A stretch of DNA of 51,146 nt from an uncultured Gammaproteobacteria bacterium (GCA_913009875.1 CAJVYS010000006.1:1-51146), one strand, 5' to 3'; numbered from the stretch's first letter, positions 17,232 through 27,493 are shown. Notes: generated by a model not told the origin, from the letters alone. A program made the numbers and translations.

Positions 17232-17822
17232 ATGCGTAACCAGCCACAAAAAAAACAACACCACCACGGCAATCTTCGCGAGGCGCTTATTACGGCCGGG
17301 GTCGGTCTTTTGAACGAGGGCGGGTTATCGGCCTTGACGCTGCGCAAATGTGCGGCCAGGGCGGGTGTCTCCCACGCCGCGCCCGCTTACCATTTTAAGG
17401 GCTTGAACGGTCTTCTGACGGCGATTGCTGCACGAGGATACCAGGCACTTGCCGAAACCATGATCGAAGAGCGTGAGGCCGCCGCCACTGATCCGCATGC
17501 GTGCCTTGTGGCCATTTGCAATGGCTACCTGCGGTTCGCGCAGGAGAATGAGGCGTTGTTCGATCTCATGTTCTCGGCGAAAGAGCTTTGCTACGATGAC
17601 CCCGAACTGCAGCGAGAATCGGCGCTTGCCCGTCAGGTGCTTCACGAGGGTTGCGCGCCGTTTAAACACGGCTCAGCCGGAAATGAAGGCACAGAAATTA
17701 TGATCTGGGCACTGGTTCATGGCTTTGCGGGTATTTTGCGCAAACGCCGAGTCCGACCCGATCATCACCCCGCCAATAACATTCGCTTTGAGGACATCCT
17801 GCCTCACCTCGAATGCGTTTAA
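17232..17822 (+). CDS. TetR/AcrR family transcriptional regulator
   Basis: A 196-residue regulator. The N-terminal TetR helix-turn-helix covers residues ~12-60 (LREALITAGVGLLNEGGLSALTLRKCAARAGVSHAAPAYHF and on). The C-terminal ligand domain (LVAICNGYLRFAQENEALFDLMFS) is of the WHG/TetR_C_13 kind. The His-rich start (KKQHHHGNLRE) is common in this subgroup. Two palindromes immediately upstream are probable operators. The divergent genes it may have controlled (SDR and VTT) are now fragments, so the regulator may be an orphan or act elsewhere. Confidence 0.9.
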   Translation: MRNQPQKKQHHHGNLREALITAGVGLLNEGGLSALTLRKCAARAGVSHAAPAYHFKGLNGLLTAIAARGYQALAETMIEEREAAATDPHACLVAICNGYLRFAQENEALFDLMFSAKELCYDDPELQRESALARQVLHEGCAPFKHGSAGNEGTEIMIWALVHGFAGILRKRRVRPDHHPANNIRFEDILPHLECV

Positions 17823-17830
17823 AGGGCTCC

Positions 17831-18646
17831 ATGATGCGACTCCGTACAAATGTTGAGGTGGGGGGGAATACTGGCGGTTTTATTCTGCGCCAGGATGTTG
17901 GAGTATGTGCGCATGCAAATGGGCCGGAATTGGTAGCAGTAGGGCAGGCGGCAGGCGGTGGCGGTAATTTTCTCGTTGCCGCACGCGGCTGGCGACATCC
18001 GGCCTGGGTGGATAATTTTTACCCCCAGGGTCTGCCGGAAGACTGGCAGCTGTCCTACTATAGCAACGAGTTTCGCGCCGTGGTGGTGCCGGCGGATACA
18101 TGGGCGAATGCCGATACACTGGAAGTGGCGAGCTGGCAGGAAGACACCGACGAAGCATTCCGGTTTTTTCTCGAAGTAACTGACTTGTACACCGGCTGGG
18201 GTGATTTTTCCGCGCGGATTTTTCCGTTGGCGGGGCAGTTCGGTGGCGTACTGCTGCGTCCGGCGCATTACGATGCCGATCTGGGGCAGCTGGCGCCCGC
18301 CCTGCAGCAGGCGCAACGCTGGGGGCCGGTGGCGGTGATCCTGCCGCCGGGAATGGAGCCCAGCGAACGGGGTCGGCATCTGTTGGAGGCTGCCGGCGTC
18401 AATGCCCATTGGCCCATGGGGGGCGAGCGCCCCCGCTGGTTACCAGGACGGTTGGCGCTGGCGTTGGCCGATGAGACGCCACGCACGCCCCGGCAGTGGC
18501 GCGAGGTGGTGGAAAATTGCCTGGGTTTCGGTGTCGATAGCGACACCGTTTTATTGATGATGGAGGGAGAGGCCCCGGATATCGAGGCCCTGCGAGTGAC
18601 GATGATGATCGCCGACATGCTGCCCGCCACCGAGGCGTTGCGTTGA
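17831..18646 (+). CDS. DUF72-like (YecE-related) hypothetical protein
   Basis: A 271-residue protein. RGWRHPAWVDNFYPQGLPED at about residues 46-65, followed by WQLSYYSNEFRAVVVPADTW, resembles the start of DUF72-related proteins, which share a TIM-barrel fold of unknown activity. I use the ATG at 17831 because AAAGGG lies 4 bp upstream; the ORF-track start at 17813 is inside tetR. Relatives that I recall begin only ~8 residues before the GW motif, so the glycine-rich ~40-residue N-terminus is odd and the start is uncertain. The gene ends 3 bases into the longest mlaF reading frame and probably belongs to the mla transcript. Confidence 0.55.
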   Translation: MMRLRTNVEVGGNTGGFILRQDVGVCAHANGPELVAVGQAAGGGGNFLVAARGWRHPAWVDNFYPQGLPEDWQLSYYSNEFRAVVVPADTWANADTLEVASWQEDTDEAFRFFLEVTDLYTGWGDFSARIFPLAGQFGGVLLRPAHYDADLGQLAPALQQAQRWGPVAVILPPGMEPSERGRHLLEAAGVNAHWPMGGERPRWLPGRLALALADETPRTPRQWREVVENCLGFGVDSDTVLLMMEGEAPDIEALRVTMMIADMLPATEALR

Positions 18647-18678
18647 ACACAGAACCATTGAATACGGAACAACCGTCA

Positions 18679-19482
18679 ATGCCGGAAGCCTGGGTGCGCA
18701 TTCGTGGCCTGCGTTTTACGCGCGGCGAGCAGGTCATCTTTGACGGTATCGACATGGACATTCCGCGTGGCCTGCTAACCGCCATCATGGGTCCCAGCGG
18801 CACCGGCAAGACCACCCTGCTGCGCCTCATTGGCGGCCAGCTGCGTGCCGATGCCGGCAGCGTGGAGGTGGCCGGGCAGAATGTCGCCGCGCTGCGCAGT
18901 GTTGAGCTGTACCGCCTGCGCAAGCGCATGGGCATGTTGTTTCAGAATGGCGCCCTGCTTACGGATCTGTCGGTGTTCGAGAATGTGGCCTTTCCGCTGC
19001 GCGAGCACACTCGTCTGCCGGAACGCATGATCCGCGATTTAGTGCTGATGAAGCTGCACGTGGTGGGCCTGCGCGGTGCGCGCGAGCTGATGCCGGCGCA
19101 GCTCTCCGGCGGCATGGCACGACGCGTGGCGCTGGCGCGCGCCATCGCCCTGGACCCACAGATGGTGCTCTTCGACGAGCCGTTTACCGGCCAGGATCCC
19201 ATTTCGCTGGGTGTGCTGGTGGGCCTGTTGCGCAGCCTTACCGATGCGCTGAGCCTGACGTCAGTGGTGGTGTCGCACGATGTACAGGAAAGCCTGTCCA
19301 TCGCGGATTATGTATATGTGATTTCCGAAGGCCGGGTGGTGGAGCATGGCACACCGGAGGCGCTGCGGCGGTCCACCTCGCCGTGGGTACAGCAATTCCT
19401 GCAGGGTCAGAGCGACGGTCCTGTGCCGTTCCACTATCCGGCGCCCGACTATCGTACCGATCTGCTGGCGGACGGCCCATGA
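18679..19482 (+). CDS. mlaF: Phospholipid ABC transporter ATP-binding protein MlaF
   Basis: A 267-residue ABC ATPase (E. coli MlaF 269). Walker A is [16 protein letters not shown], the Q-loop [20 protein letters not shown], the signature [14 protein letters not shown] and Walker [30 protein letters not shown] gives the switch His. It powers phospholipid movement between the inner and outer membranes with MlaE, D and B. The TTG start at 18643 gives 12 extra residues; I prefer ATG 18679 ([11 protein letters not shown]), which fits the family N-terminus. The stop overlaps the mlaE start (ATGA). Confidence 0.95.
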   Translation: MPEAWVRIRGLRFTRGEQVIFDGIDMDIPRGLLTAIMGPSGTGKTTLLRLIGGQLRADAGSVEVAGQNVAALRSVELYRLRKRMGMLFQNGALLTDLSVFENVAFPLREHTRLPERMIRDLVLMKLHVVGLRGARELMPAQLSGGMARRVALARAIALDPQMVLFDEPFTGQDPISLGVLVGLLRSLTDALSLTSVVVSHDVQESLSIADYVYVISEGRVVEHGTPEALRRSTSPWVQQFLQGQSDGPVPFHYPAPDYRTDLLADGP

Positions 19483-20261
19483 TGGGCCTCCTGCAACGCC
19501 TGGGCGCGACGACCCTGGGTGTCACCGAACGCATCGGCCGTGGCCACCTGTTCCTGCTGCATGTGCTGGGCGGTTTCCCGGGCCTGCTGCCGCGCTTTGG
19601 ACTGGTGATGAAACAGATTTACGCCAGCGGCGTCTTATCCCTGTTGATCATCGCCGTATCCGGTTTGTTCGTCGGCATGGTGCTGGCCCTGCAGGGCTAC
19701 AATACGTTGGTGGACTTCGGTGCGACCGAGTCATTGGGCGTGGTGGTATCGCTGTCGCTGGTGCGCGAACTGGGACCCGTGGTGGGGGCCTTGCTGTTCG
19801 CCGGCCGTGCCGGCTCGGCGCTGACCGCCGAGATCGGCCTGATGAAGGCCACGGAACAGCTCTCGGCGATGGAAATGATGGCGGTGGACCCACTGCACCG
19901 AGTGGTGGCGCCGCGCCTGTTGGGCGGCATCATCGCCATGCCGTTGCTGGCCGCCATCTTCAGCGCGGTGGGCATCATCGGTGGTTATTTCGTCGCCGTG
20001 GGCCTGCTGGGCGTGGATGAGGGCGCCTTCTGGTCACAGATGCAGGCCAAGGTGGACCTGTTCGATGACGTGGCCAATGGTGTCATCAAGAGTGTGGTGT
20101 TCGGTTTTGTGGTGACCTGGATCGCGGTGTTCGAGGGCTATGACGCCGTGCCCACCTCCGAGGGGGTGAGCCGCGCCACCACGCGCACCGTGGTGCATGC
20201 CTCGCTGGCGGTGCTGGGGCTGGATTTCATATTGACTGCACTGATGTTTGGGGACGACTGA
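19479..20261 (+). CDS. mlaE: Phospholipid ABC transporter permease MlaE
   Basis: A 260-residue permease of the MlaE/YrbE family (E. coli 260). It has the amphipathic N-terminus and about five membrane segments. Family blocks [40 protein letters not shown] and [19 protein letters not shown] are all present. The start at 19479 overlaps the mlaF stop by 4 bp; the longer ORF-track start runs back into mlaF out of frame. It forms the dimeric membrane core to which MlaD, MlaF and MlaB bind. Confidence 0.96.
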   Translation: MMGLLQRLGATTLGVTERIGRGHLFLLHVLGGFPGLLPRFGLVMKQIYASGVLSLLIIAVSGLFVGMVLALQGYNTLVDFGATESLGVVVSLSLVRELGPVVGALLFAGRAGSALTAEIGLMKATEQLSAMEMMAVDPLHRVVAPRLLGGIIAMPLLAAIFSAVGIIGGYFVAVGLLGVDEGAFWSQMQAKVDLFDDVANGVIKSVVFGFVVTWIAVFEGYDAVPTSEGVSRATTRTVVHASLAVLGLDFILTALMFGDD

Positions 20262-20306
20262 TGTGCTCTTTTAAAGGATTAAGTAACGAATGTTGGGGAT
20301 GAACAA

Positions 20307-20768
20307 ATGATGCAATCGCGCAGTGTGCAGATCTGGGTGGGTCTGTTTGTTATCGCAGGCATGGCGGCGCTGCTGATGTTGGCTATGAAGGTGAGCAATA
20401 TTCGCGCCTTCAGTGGTGAAAATGGTTATGCAATCAGCGCCAATTTCGAGAACATCGGTAGCCTCAAGGTGCGTTCGCCGGTGACCATAGCCGGGGTGGT
20501 GGTGGGCCGGGTGTCGAAAATCGGCTTCGACAGTGAGATCTACGAGGCCGTGGTGACCATGAATATCGACCCGCGCTACGACAACCTCCCCGAAGACACC
20601 TCGGCCAGTATTTTCACCTCCGGCCTGCTCGGTGAGCAATACATCGGCCTGGAGGCCGGTGGTGCGGAAAGCTATCTGCATGATGGTGACCGCATCCAGC
20701 TGACCCAGTCGGCGATCGTGCTGGAGCAACTCATCGGCCAGTTCCTGGTCAGCCAGGCGGATAAATAA
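20307..20768 (+). CDS. mlaD: MCE-domain substrate-binding protein MlaD
   Basis: A 153-residue protein with one N-terminal membrane anchor (VGLFVIAGMAALLMLAMKV) and a single MCE domain: NIGSLKVRSPVTIAGVVVGR, then SIFTSGLLGEQYIGLEAGG. It should form the periplasmic hexameric ring on MlaE that passes phospholipids to MlaC. It is shorter than E. coli MlaD (183) at the C-terminus. It is followed after 1 bp by a TolC-family gene instead of mlaC. Confidence 0.95.
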   Translation: MMQSRSVQIWVGLFVIAGMAALLMLAMKVSNIRAFSGENGYAISANFENIGSLKVRSPVTIAGVVVGRVSKIGFDSEIYEAVVTMNIDPRYDNLPEDTSASIFTSGLLGEQYIGLEAGGAESYLHDGDRIQLTQSAIVLEQLIGQFLVSQADK

Positions 20769-20769
20769 C

Positions 20770-22137
20770 ATGGTATCCCGGCTGGCTCTGTTTCTGGTGC
20801 TCGCCCTGCTGCCCCTCTCTCAGGGCCAGGCCGAGACCGTGGTGCTGGATTTGCAGCAGGCGGTTGATCGAGCCCTGCAGGTGGACCCGCGCATCACCGA
20901 GAAAGAGCGCCATGTGGATCTGGCGCGCGCCCAGCTGCGTGAGGTGCGCGGCGCCGATGGCTGGAGCCTGAATATGAACACCTTCCTGGGTTTTGCGCCC
21001 AAGGTACGTGGTGGTGTTTTCGAGACCACCAATGCAGACGGCACGAAAAGCATTGGTGTTGCCTCGGATGCCTTCGATATCAACGGTCTGTCACCGTGGT
21101 ATTACCTGGAAATGAGGCTCGTCAAGCCGCTGCACACCTTCGGTAAGATCACACACTATTCCAAGGCCGCGGCGGGCAATATTCAGGTCAAGCGCGGTGA
21201 TATCCAGCTGGCGCGCGCTCAGACTCGCATGGATATTGCCAAGGCCTACTACGGTTATCTGGCGGCGCGCGACAGCCGGCGGATGCTCGACGATATGCTC
21301 GACAAGCTGCAGGCCGCACTCGACCTGTTGCAGGGCTGGCTGGACGACGATGAAGGTGACGCCAAGCAGTCCAACCTGTTCGCCCTGCAGACCGGTATGG
21401 CGCTGATCAGGCGCTATCAGGCCGAGGCGCAGGGCTATGAGCGCATCGCCCTGGAAGGCCTGCGCATCCTCACCGGCGTGGGTTCGGGCAATGAAGTCCA
21501 GGTGGCGGACAAACGCCTCAAGCCGCTGCCCCTGCCGGAGGGTGGCCTGAAAGAGTTGACCGCCCAGGCCATGACACGTCGACCCGAGGTGCGGCAACTG
21601 GCGGCGGGGCTGGATGCACGCCGGGAATACATGCTGGCCAAGCGCAGCGAGTCCCTGCCCAATATCTATGCCGGACTGGCGGGCTCCATTTCCTATGCGC
21701 CGGGGCGCAAGGATTTTACCGATGTCAGTATCTACGACCCTTTTTACTTTGCCGGTATGACACCCGTTATCGGTATCAAGTGGGACTGGAACAGCGGCCG
21801 TCAACCGGCGCAGGTGGCGCAGGCCAAGGCCCAGCTGGATGCTACCCTGGCGTTGCGGGATAAAGCGCGTATGGGCATTCCCTTTCAGGTCGCCGGGCAG
21901 TACCACACCGTGCACAGCCATCATGAGATGGTGCAGCGCCTGTATGAGGGCAGTCGCTCGGGGCGTCGCTGGCTGATCAGCGTCTATGCGGATTTCGAGG
22001 CCGGCGTGGAAGAGACGGACAACCTGGTCGCGGCCTTTCAGGGCTATATGGTGGCCTATGGTGATTACCTCAAGGTGGTGAACGCCTACAACATGCATGT
22101 TGAACGCCTGCGGGTGGTGACAGGGGATATTCAATGA
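20770..22137 (+). CDS. TolC-family outer-membrane channel protein inside the mla operon
   Basis: A 455-residue protein. A signal peptide (LALFLVLALLPLSQGQA) is followed by VVLDLQQAVDRALQVDPRI, the TolC/OEP opening. Long alpha-helical stretches with Ala/Gln-rich heptads follow, and a second structural repeat begins near residue 270 (AQAMTRRPEVRQLAAGLDARR). It probably forms a trimeric outer-membrane barrel with a periplasmic tunnel. It starts 1 bp after mlaD and its stop overlaps the mlaC start (ATGA), so it is firmly in the operon. E. coli mlaFEDCB has no such gene. The partner could be the Mla complex or the ABC-2 exporter downstream. Confidence 0.88.
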   Translation: MVSRLALFLVLALLPLSQGQAETVVLDLQQAVDRALQVDPRITEKERHVDLARAQLREVRGADGWSLNMNTFLGFAPKVRGGVFETTNADGTKSIGVASDAFDINGLSPWYYLEMRLVKPLHTFGKITHYSKAAAGNIQVKRGDIQLARAQTRMDIAKAYYGYLAARDSRRMLDDMLDKLQAALDLLQGWLDDDEGDAKQSNLFALQTGMALIRRYQAEAQGYERIALEGLRILTGVGSGNEVQVADKRLKPLPLPEGGLKELTAQAMTRRPEVRQLAAGLDARREYMLAKRSESLPNIYAGLAGSISYAPGRKDFTDVSIYDPFYFAGMTPVIGIKWDWNSGRQPAQVAQAKAQLDATLALRDKARMGIPFQVAGQYHTVHSHHEMVQRLYEGSRSGRRWLISVYADFEAGVEETDNLVAAFQGYMVAYGDYLKVVNAYNMHVERLRVVTGDIQ

Positions 22138-22766
22138 AACGGATGATGTTTTGGCGCAGAGTCGGCCGGATGGTGCTGTTGTCGATGCTGCTGTGGCTAC
22201 CGCTGCCACTGATGGCGGCCCAGTCTCCGCAGGAGCTGGTGATAGAAACCACAGACAGGATCATCAAGGCCCTCAAGGCTGAGCAGGAGGAGATCAAGAA
22301 GAATCCCGCACGACTGTATGAAATCGTCGACAAGATCGTCCTGCCACATTTTGATTTCCGCCGCATGTCCAGCTGGGTGCTGGGCAAGCACTGGCGCAAG
22401 GCCAGTCCAGCCGAGCGCGAGCAGTTTGTGAAGGAATTTCGTGCCCTGCTGGTGCGTACCTATGCTGCAGCCCTGAATGACAATTACGACCAGAAGATCG
22501 ACTTTCTGCCGTTGCGTGCCAAAAAAGATGCCACGGAGGTGACCGTACGCACCGAAGTGCAGCTGGAGTCCGGTTTCCCCATACCCATCAATTACCGCAT
22601 GTATCGCACCGAGAAGGGTGAATGGCTGGTGTTCGATGTGAACATCGATGGTGTCAGTCTGGTGACTAATTACCGGAGTTCCTTCTCCAAGGAAATCCGC
22701 AAGGGTGGACTGCCCAAGCTCATCGCCAGACTCACCGAACGCAACCAGCGGGCGATGCATGACTGA
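22134..22766 (+). CDS. mlaC: Periplasmic phospholipid-binding protein MlaC
   Basis: A 210-residue exported protein (E. coli MlaC 211). The signal peptide includes LLSMLLWLPLPLMAA. The Ttg2D/MlaC domain follows, with IVLPHFDFRRMSSWVLGKHW, EFRALLVRTYAAALNDNYDQ and WLVFDVNIDGVSLVTNYRSS. It ferries phospholipid between the MlaA-porin complex and MlaD. Its start overlaps the TolC-like stop, and its end overlaps mlaB by 8 bp. Confidence 0.95.
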   Translation: MKRMMFWRRVGRMVLLSMLLWLPLPLMAAQSPQELVIETTDRIIKALKAEQEEIKKNPARLYEIVDKIVLPHFDFRRMSSWVLGKHWRKASPAEREQFVKEFRALLVRTYAAALNDNYDQKIDFLPLRAKKDATEVTVRTEVQLESGFPIPINYRMYRTEKGEWLVFDVNIDGVSLVTNYRSSFSKEIRKGGLPKLIARLTERNQRAMHD

Positions 22767-23064
22767 GGCACGTCTCGAAGCGGTCTCTCCCGGCCACTAC
22801 CGGCTTATGGGCGAGCTGAATTTCGACAGCGTGCCAGTGCTGGCGGAGCGCGGTGGAGAGCTGTTCCGTGACTCTGGCGAGGTGTGGGTGAGCCTGGAGG
22901 GCGTCGCCCGCGCCGACAGCGCCGGCCTCGCCCTGCTGGTCGACTGGCTGCGCGAGGCCCGACGCCGCGAGCGCCGCATTAGTTTCACCGGTGTTCCGTC
23001 TCAGTTGCTGGCGCTGGCCCGGGTCAGCGGCGTCGATGAGCTGTTGCTGCTCGACGATCAATAG
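22759..23064 (+). CDS. mlaB: STAS-domain protein MlaB
   Basis: A 101-residue single STAS domain (E. coli MlaB 97): LMGELNFDSVPVLAERGGEL, then VSLEGVARADSAGLALLVDW, which holds the conserved Asp-Ser-Ala-Gly loop. MlaB binds MlaF and stimulates its ATPase activity. The track ORF begins 18 codons earlier inside mlaC; the ATG at 22759 overlaps the mlaC end by 8 bp and gives the family length. Confidence 0.93.
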   Translation: MTEARLEAVSPGHYRLMGELNFDSVPVLAERGGELFRDSGEVWVSLEGVARADSAGLALLVDWLREARRRERRISFTGVPSQLLALARVSGVDELLLLDDQ

Positions 23065-23121
23065 CCACACACCACGCCTGCCGGGGCGGTGACAGCCTGC
23101 CCTTTTTCGCCAGAGACTCCT

Positions 23122-24045
23122 ATGACCACCGCCATTTCTATCCAGCAGGTGCACAAGCGCTTTGCTTCCCTGCAGGCCCTCAAGGGCATCTCGATGGAGG
23201 TGCCGCAGGGTTCCTTCTTTGGCCTGCTGGGCCCCAACGGCGCCGGCAAATCCACCCTGATCAGCATCATGGCCGGGCTGGCGCGGGCCGATGCGGGCGC
23301 CATCAGCATCATGGGGCACGACGTGGTGTCGGCCTGGCGCCAGTCCCGACATGTCCTTGGCGTGGTGCCCCAGGAACTGGTCTACGATCCCTTCTTTTCC
23401 GTGCGCGAGGTGCTGCGCCTGCAGTCGGGTTACTTCGGCCTGGGACGCGGCAACGACGCCTGGATCGAGGAACTGCTGGAGACCTTGTCCCTGTCGGACA
23501 AGGCCGATACCAATCTACAGGAGCTCTCCGGCGGCATGAAGCGCCGGGTGCTCATCGCCCAGGCCCTGGTGCATCGTCCCGAGGTGGTGGTGCTCGACGA
23601 GCCCACCGCCGGTGTCGACGTAGAGCTGCGCCAGTCCCTGTGGCGCTTCGCCCGCCGCCTGCACCGCGAGGGCCACACCATCCTGCTCACCACCCACTAT
23701 CTGGAAGAGGCCGAGTCCCTGTGCGACGAGATCGCCATCCTCAACCACGGTGAGGTGGTGACCCGGGACAGCAAACAGGCGCTGCTGGCACGCTATCCCT
23801 GGCGCACCCTGCACATCACCGTGGACAGCTCGACCTTTCAGCTGCCGGAGGCACTGGTGTCCCTGCTGACGGATGCCGATGACAACTGCCTCACCTTCCG
23901 TCTGCACCGTGAGCGGGACACCATTGGCGAGGTGCTGGCGGCGTTGCAATCAGCGGGTCTCACGGTGGTGGATCTGAGCACCGAGGAGGTCGGGCTGGAG
24001 GAGGTCTTCCTGCATCTCACCGGTCAGTCGAGGGGTATCGTATGA
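23122..24045 (+). CDS. ABC-2 type exporter ATP-binding protein, YadG-like
   Basis: A 307-residue ABC ATPase (E. coli YadG 308). Walker A is GLLGPNGAGKSTLISIMAGL, the signature LSGGMKRRVLIAQAL and Walker B VVVLDEPTAGVDVELRQSLW. A C-terminal regulatory extension of ~90 residues follows. The GTG start in the track adds 11 doubtful residues; ATG 23122 fits the family. The stop overlaps the permease start by 4 bp. The pair sits between mlaB and ibaG; the substrate is unknown. Confidence 0.92.
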   Translation: MTTAISIQQVHKRFASLQALKGISMEVPQGSFFGLLGPNGAGKSTLISIMAGLARADAGAISIMGHDVVSAWRQSRHVLGVVPQELVYDPFFSVREVLRLQSGYFGLGRGNDAWIEELLETLSLSDKADTNLQELSGGMKRRVLIAQALVHRPEVVVLDEPTAGVDVELRQSLWRFARRLHREGHTILLTTHYLEEAESLCDEIAILNHGEVVTRDSKQALLARYPWRTLHITVDSSTFQLPEALVSLLTDADDNCLTFRLHRERDTIGEVLAALQSAGLTVVDLSTEEVGLEEVFLHLTGQSRGIV

Positions 24046-24815
24046 ATGCCGGTTTCAACGCCCGCGGTTTTTATACCCTGTTCGCCAAGGAGGTGCGGCG
24101 CTTCCTCAAGGTGACGGTGCAGACCGTGCTCACGCCCATGGTCACAGCGCTGCTGTATCTGTTGGTGTTCGGTCAGGCGCTGGAGGCCCATGTCGAGGTG
24201 TATGAGGGAGTCAGTTACTCGGCCTTTCTGGTTCCCGGCCTGATGATGATGTCCATTATTCAGAATGCCTTCGCCAACAGCTCCTCCAGCATCATTCAGT
24301 CGAAGATGACCGGCAACCTGGTGTTTGTGCTGCTGGCGCCTATCTCCAGCCTGGAATTCTTCGCCGCCTTCGTGCTTGCTGCGGTGGTGCGCGGCCTGCT
24401 GGTGGCACTGGCGGTGTATGGGGTGTCGGTGCTGTTCATCGACCTGCCCCTGGCCCATCCCTGGGCGATTGCCGTGTTTGCGGTGATCGGCAGTGCCACC
24501 CTCGGCGCGCTGGGGGTGATCGCCGGCATCTGGGCCGACAAATACGACCAGCTGGCCGGCTTCCAGAATTTCTTCATTCTGCCTCTGTCCTTCCTCAGCG
24601 GGGTGTTCTATTCCATCCATGCCCTGCCGGGAGTATGGCAGCAGATCTCGCACTTTAACCCCTTCTTTTATCTCATCGACGGCTTCCGTTGGGGCTTCTT
24701 TGGCCAGGGAGATGCCAGCGTGGTGATAAGCCTGTCGGTGTCACTAGGGTTTCTGCTTATGCTCAGCGGACTGGGCCTGTATCTGTTGCTCAAGGGTTAC
24801 AAAATAAGGCGCTAG
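24042..24815 (+). CDS. ABC-2 type exporter permease, YadH-like
   Basis: A 257-residue permease with six hydrophobic segments and the ABC-2 family pattern: an N-terminal amphipathic start (GFYTLFAKEVRRFLKV), FLVPGLMMMSIIQNAFANSS, and the conserved FLSGVFYSIHALPGVWQQIS near the end. It forms a transporter with the ATPase encoded just upstream. E. coli YadGH has no proven substrate. A 74-bp gap separates it from ibaG. Confidence 0.92.
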   Translation: MNAGFNARGFYTLFAKEVRRFLKVTVQTVLTPMVTALLYLLVFGQALEAHVEVYEGVSYSAFLVPGLMMMSIIQNAFANSSSSIIQSKMTGNLVFVLLAPISSLEFFAAFVLAAVVRGLLVALAVYGVSVLFIDLPLAHPWAIAVFAVIGSATLGALGVIAGIWADKYDQLAGFQNFFILPLSFLSGVFYSIHALPGVWQQISHFNPFFYLIDGFRWGFFGQGDASVVISLSVSLGFLLMLSGLGLYLLLKGYKIRR

Positions 24816-24889
24816 GCGGTATCCTACGCGCCTGATTAATGGCGGCTTTACGCCGTTCGGCAACCTGTTACGGGTGAAATGAAAGAATA

Positions 24890-25150
24890 ATGGAAAACAG
24901 CGAAGTCAAAAAACTGATCGCGGACGCCCTGCCCGGCGCCGAGGTCACCGTCACCGGTGGAGACGGTCACTACGAGGCACGGGTGATCTGGTCGGAATTC
25001 GACGGCAAGCTACCCGTGGCACGGCAGAAAATGGTCTATGCGACCCTGGGTGAGCACATCACCAGCGGCGCGCTGCATGCCCTGACCATCAAGGCCTATA
25101 CCCCGGAACAGTGGGCGCAGGCCAGCAAATTTCAGGTGGGTTCCGCCTGA
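24890..25150 (+). CDS. ibaG: BolA-family protein IbaG
   Basis: An 86-residue BolA-like protein with the class-II helix-turn region (VYATLGEHITSGALHALTIK), containing the conserved His usable for [2Fe-2S] coordination with a monothiol glutaredoxin. The order mla genes, ibaG, murA is conserved in Gammaproteobacteria and identifies it as IbaG rather than BolA. A terminator lies 23 bp after its stop. Confidence 0.92.
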   Translation: MENSEVKKLIADALPGAEVTVTGGDGHYEARVIWSEFDGKLPVARQKMVYATLGEHITSGALHALTIKAYTPEQWAQASKFQVGSA

Positions 25151-25168
25151 CGGACGGTCGCATAATGA

Positions 25169-26482
<1,314 letters not shown>

Positions 26483-26518
26483 GGGGCGGTATCTGGCCGT
26501 ATGTAGTAACTAAATAAC

Positions 26519-26583
26519 TGTGGGAGCGGCTTCAGCCGCGATAGCTGTAGCAACAATGCTTCGCGGCTGAAGCCGCTCCCACA
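26519..26583. repeat. REP-like palindrome between murA and hisG
   Basis: A complete element with arms GGGAGCGGCTTCAGCCGCGA and its exact inverse around a 19-bp loop, flanked by TGT/ACA. It lies 36 bp before the hisG start. Confidence 0.92.
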
Positions 26584-26618
26584 GGGTGACTTGTCATTGG
26601 GTGTATTGACATCGAACT

Positions 26619-27272
26619 ATGAGTGAATCCAAAAACAACGCGCTGGTGATTGCCCTTTCCAAGGGGCGTATCTTCAAGGAGACCCTGCCGCTGCTGGCGC
26701 ATGCCGGCATCGAGCCGGTGGACGACCCCGAGTCCAGCCGCAAGCTGATCCTCGACACCAGCCGCGATGACGTGAAGCTGCTGATCCTGCGTGCCACCGA
26801 CGTGCCCACCTTCGTGCAGTACGGCGCCGCCGACCTCGGTGTGGCGGGCAAGGACGTGCTCATGGAGCACGGCGGCGAGGGCCTGTACGAGCCCGTTGAT
26901 CTCAACATCGCCCGCTGCCGGCTGATGACCGCCGGGCGTGTGGACGACAGCGGCGTCAATGGCCGTCGCCTGCGCGTGGCCACCAAGTTCGTCAATTGCA
27001 CACGGCGTTTCTATGCCGAACGCGGCGAACAGGTGGAGATCATCAAGCTCTACGGCTCCATGGAGCTGGCGCCGCTGGTGGGCCTGGCCGACCGCATCGT
27101 CGACGTGGTGGACACCGGCAACACCCTGCGCGCCAATGGCCTCGAACCGCTGGAACACATCGCCGATATCAGTTCGCGCTTGATTGTCAACAAGGCTGCG
27201 ATGAAGATGAAGCACGAGCGCGTCAAGGCCGTCATCGACGACATCGCCGAGGCGGTGGCACAGCGGGGGTGA
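26619..27272 (+). CDS. hisG: ATP phosphoribosyltransferase catalytic subunit, short form HisG
   Basis: A 217-residue enzyme of the short (HisG_S) form, lacking the C-terminal regulatory domain of the ~300-residue E. coli type. Motifs: [29 protein letters not shown] and the PRPP-binding [15 protein letters not shown]. It condenses ATP and PRPP, the first step of histidine synthesis. Short HisG normally requires HisZ for activity and feedback control; no hisZ is in this window, so it should be elsewhere. It heads the his cluster but is separated from hisD by a 221-bp repeat-bearing gap. Confidence 0.96.
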   Translation: MSESKNNALVIALSKGRIFKETLPLLAHAGIEPVDDPESSRKLILDTSRDDVKLLILRATDVPTFVQYGAADLGVAGKDVLMEHGGEGLYEPVDLNIARCRLMTAGRVDDSGVNGRRLRVATKFVNCTRRFYAERGEQVEIIKLYGSMELAPLVGLADRIVDVVDTGNTLRANGLEPLEHIADISSRLIVNKAAMKMKHERVKAVIDDIAEAVAQRG

Positions 27273-27300
27273 TTGCGCAGTTTTTTTAGGATGCGGGATT

Positions 27301-27457
27301 TCAACGCAAAGATCGCAAAGGCGCAAAGGCCGCAAAGAAAAGATTGAAGATTGTTGGGCCGGTCATTTTTCCGTGCTCCGCCAAATGCCAGAATGACGCC
27401 GGGTTTTTACAACAAAATACCTTTGCGTTCTTTGCGCCTTTGCGATCTTTGCGTTAA
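27301..27457. repeat. CGCAAAG-type long inverted repeat between hisG and hisD
   Basis: The left arm has CGCAAAG four times at spacings 9, 8 and 9 (27304-27337). The right arm (27421-27456) is the approximate inverse (CTTTGCG units). The ~80-bp loop shows no gene. The same element occurs at 28808, 33228 and, degenerate, at 32274. Confidence 0.92.
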
Positions 27458-27493
27458 TCACACAGACTCCACCAACACCACAGAACCAAGATC

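Noticed and set aside
26585-26618. TTGACA just before hisG as a -35 box
   Set aside because: It is only about 7 bp from the ATG, leaving no room for a -10 box and leader.
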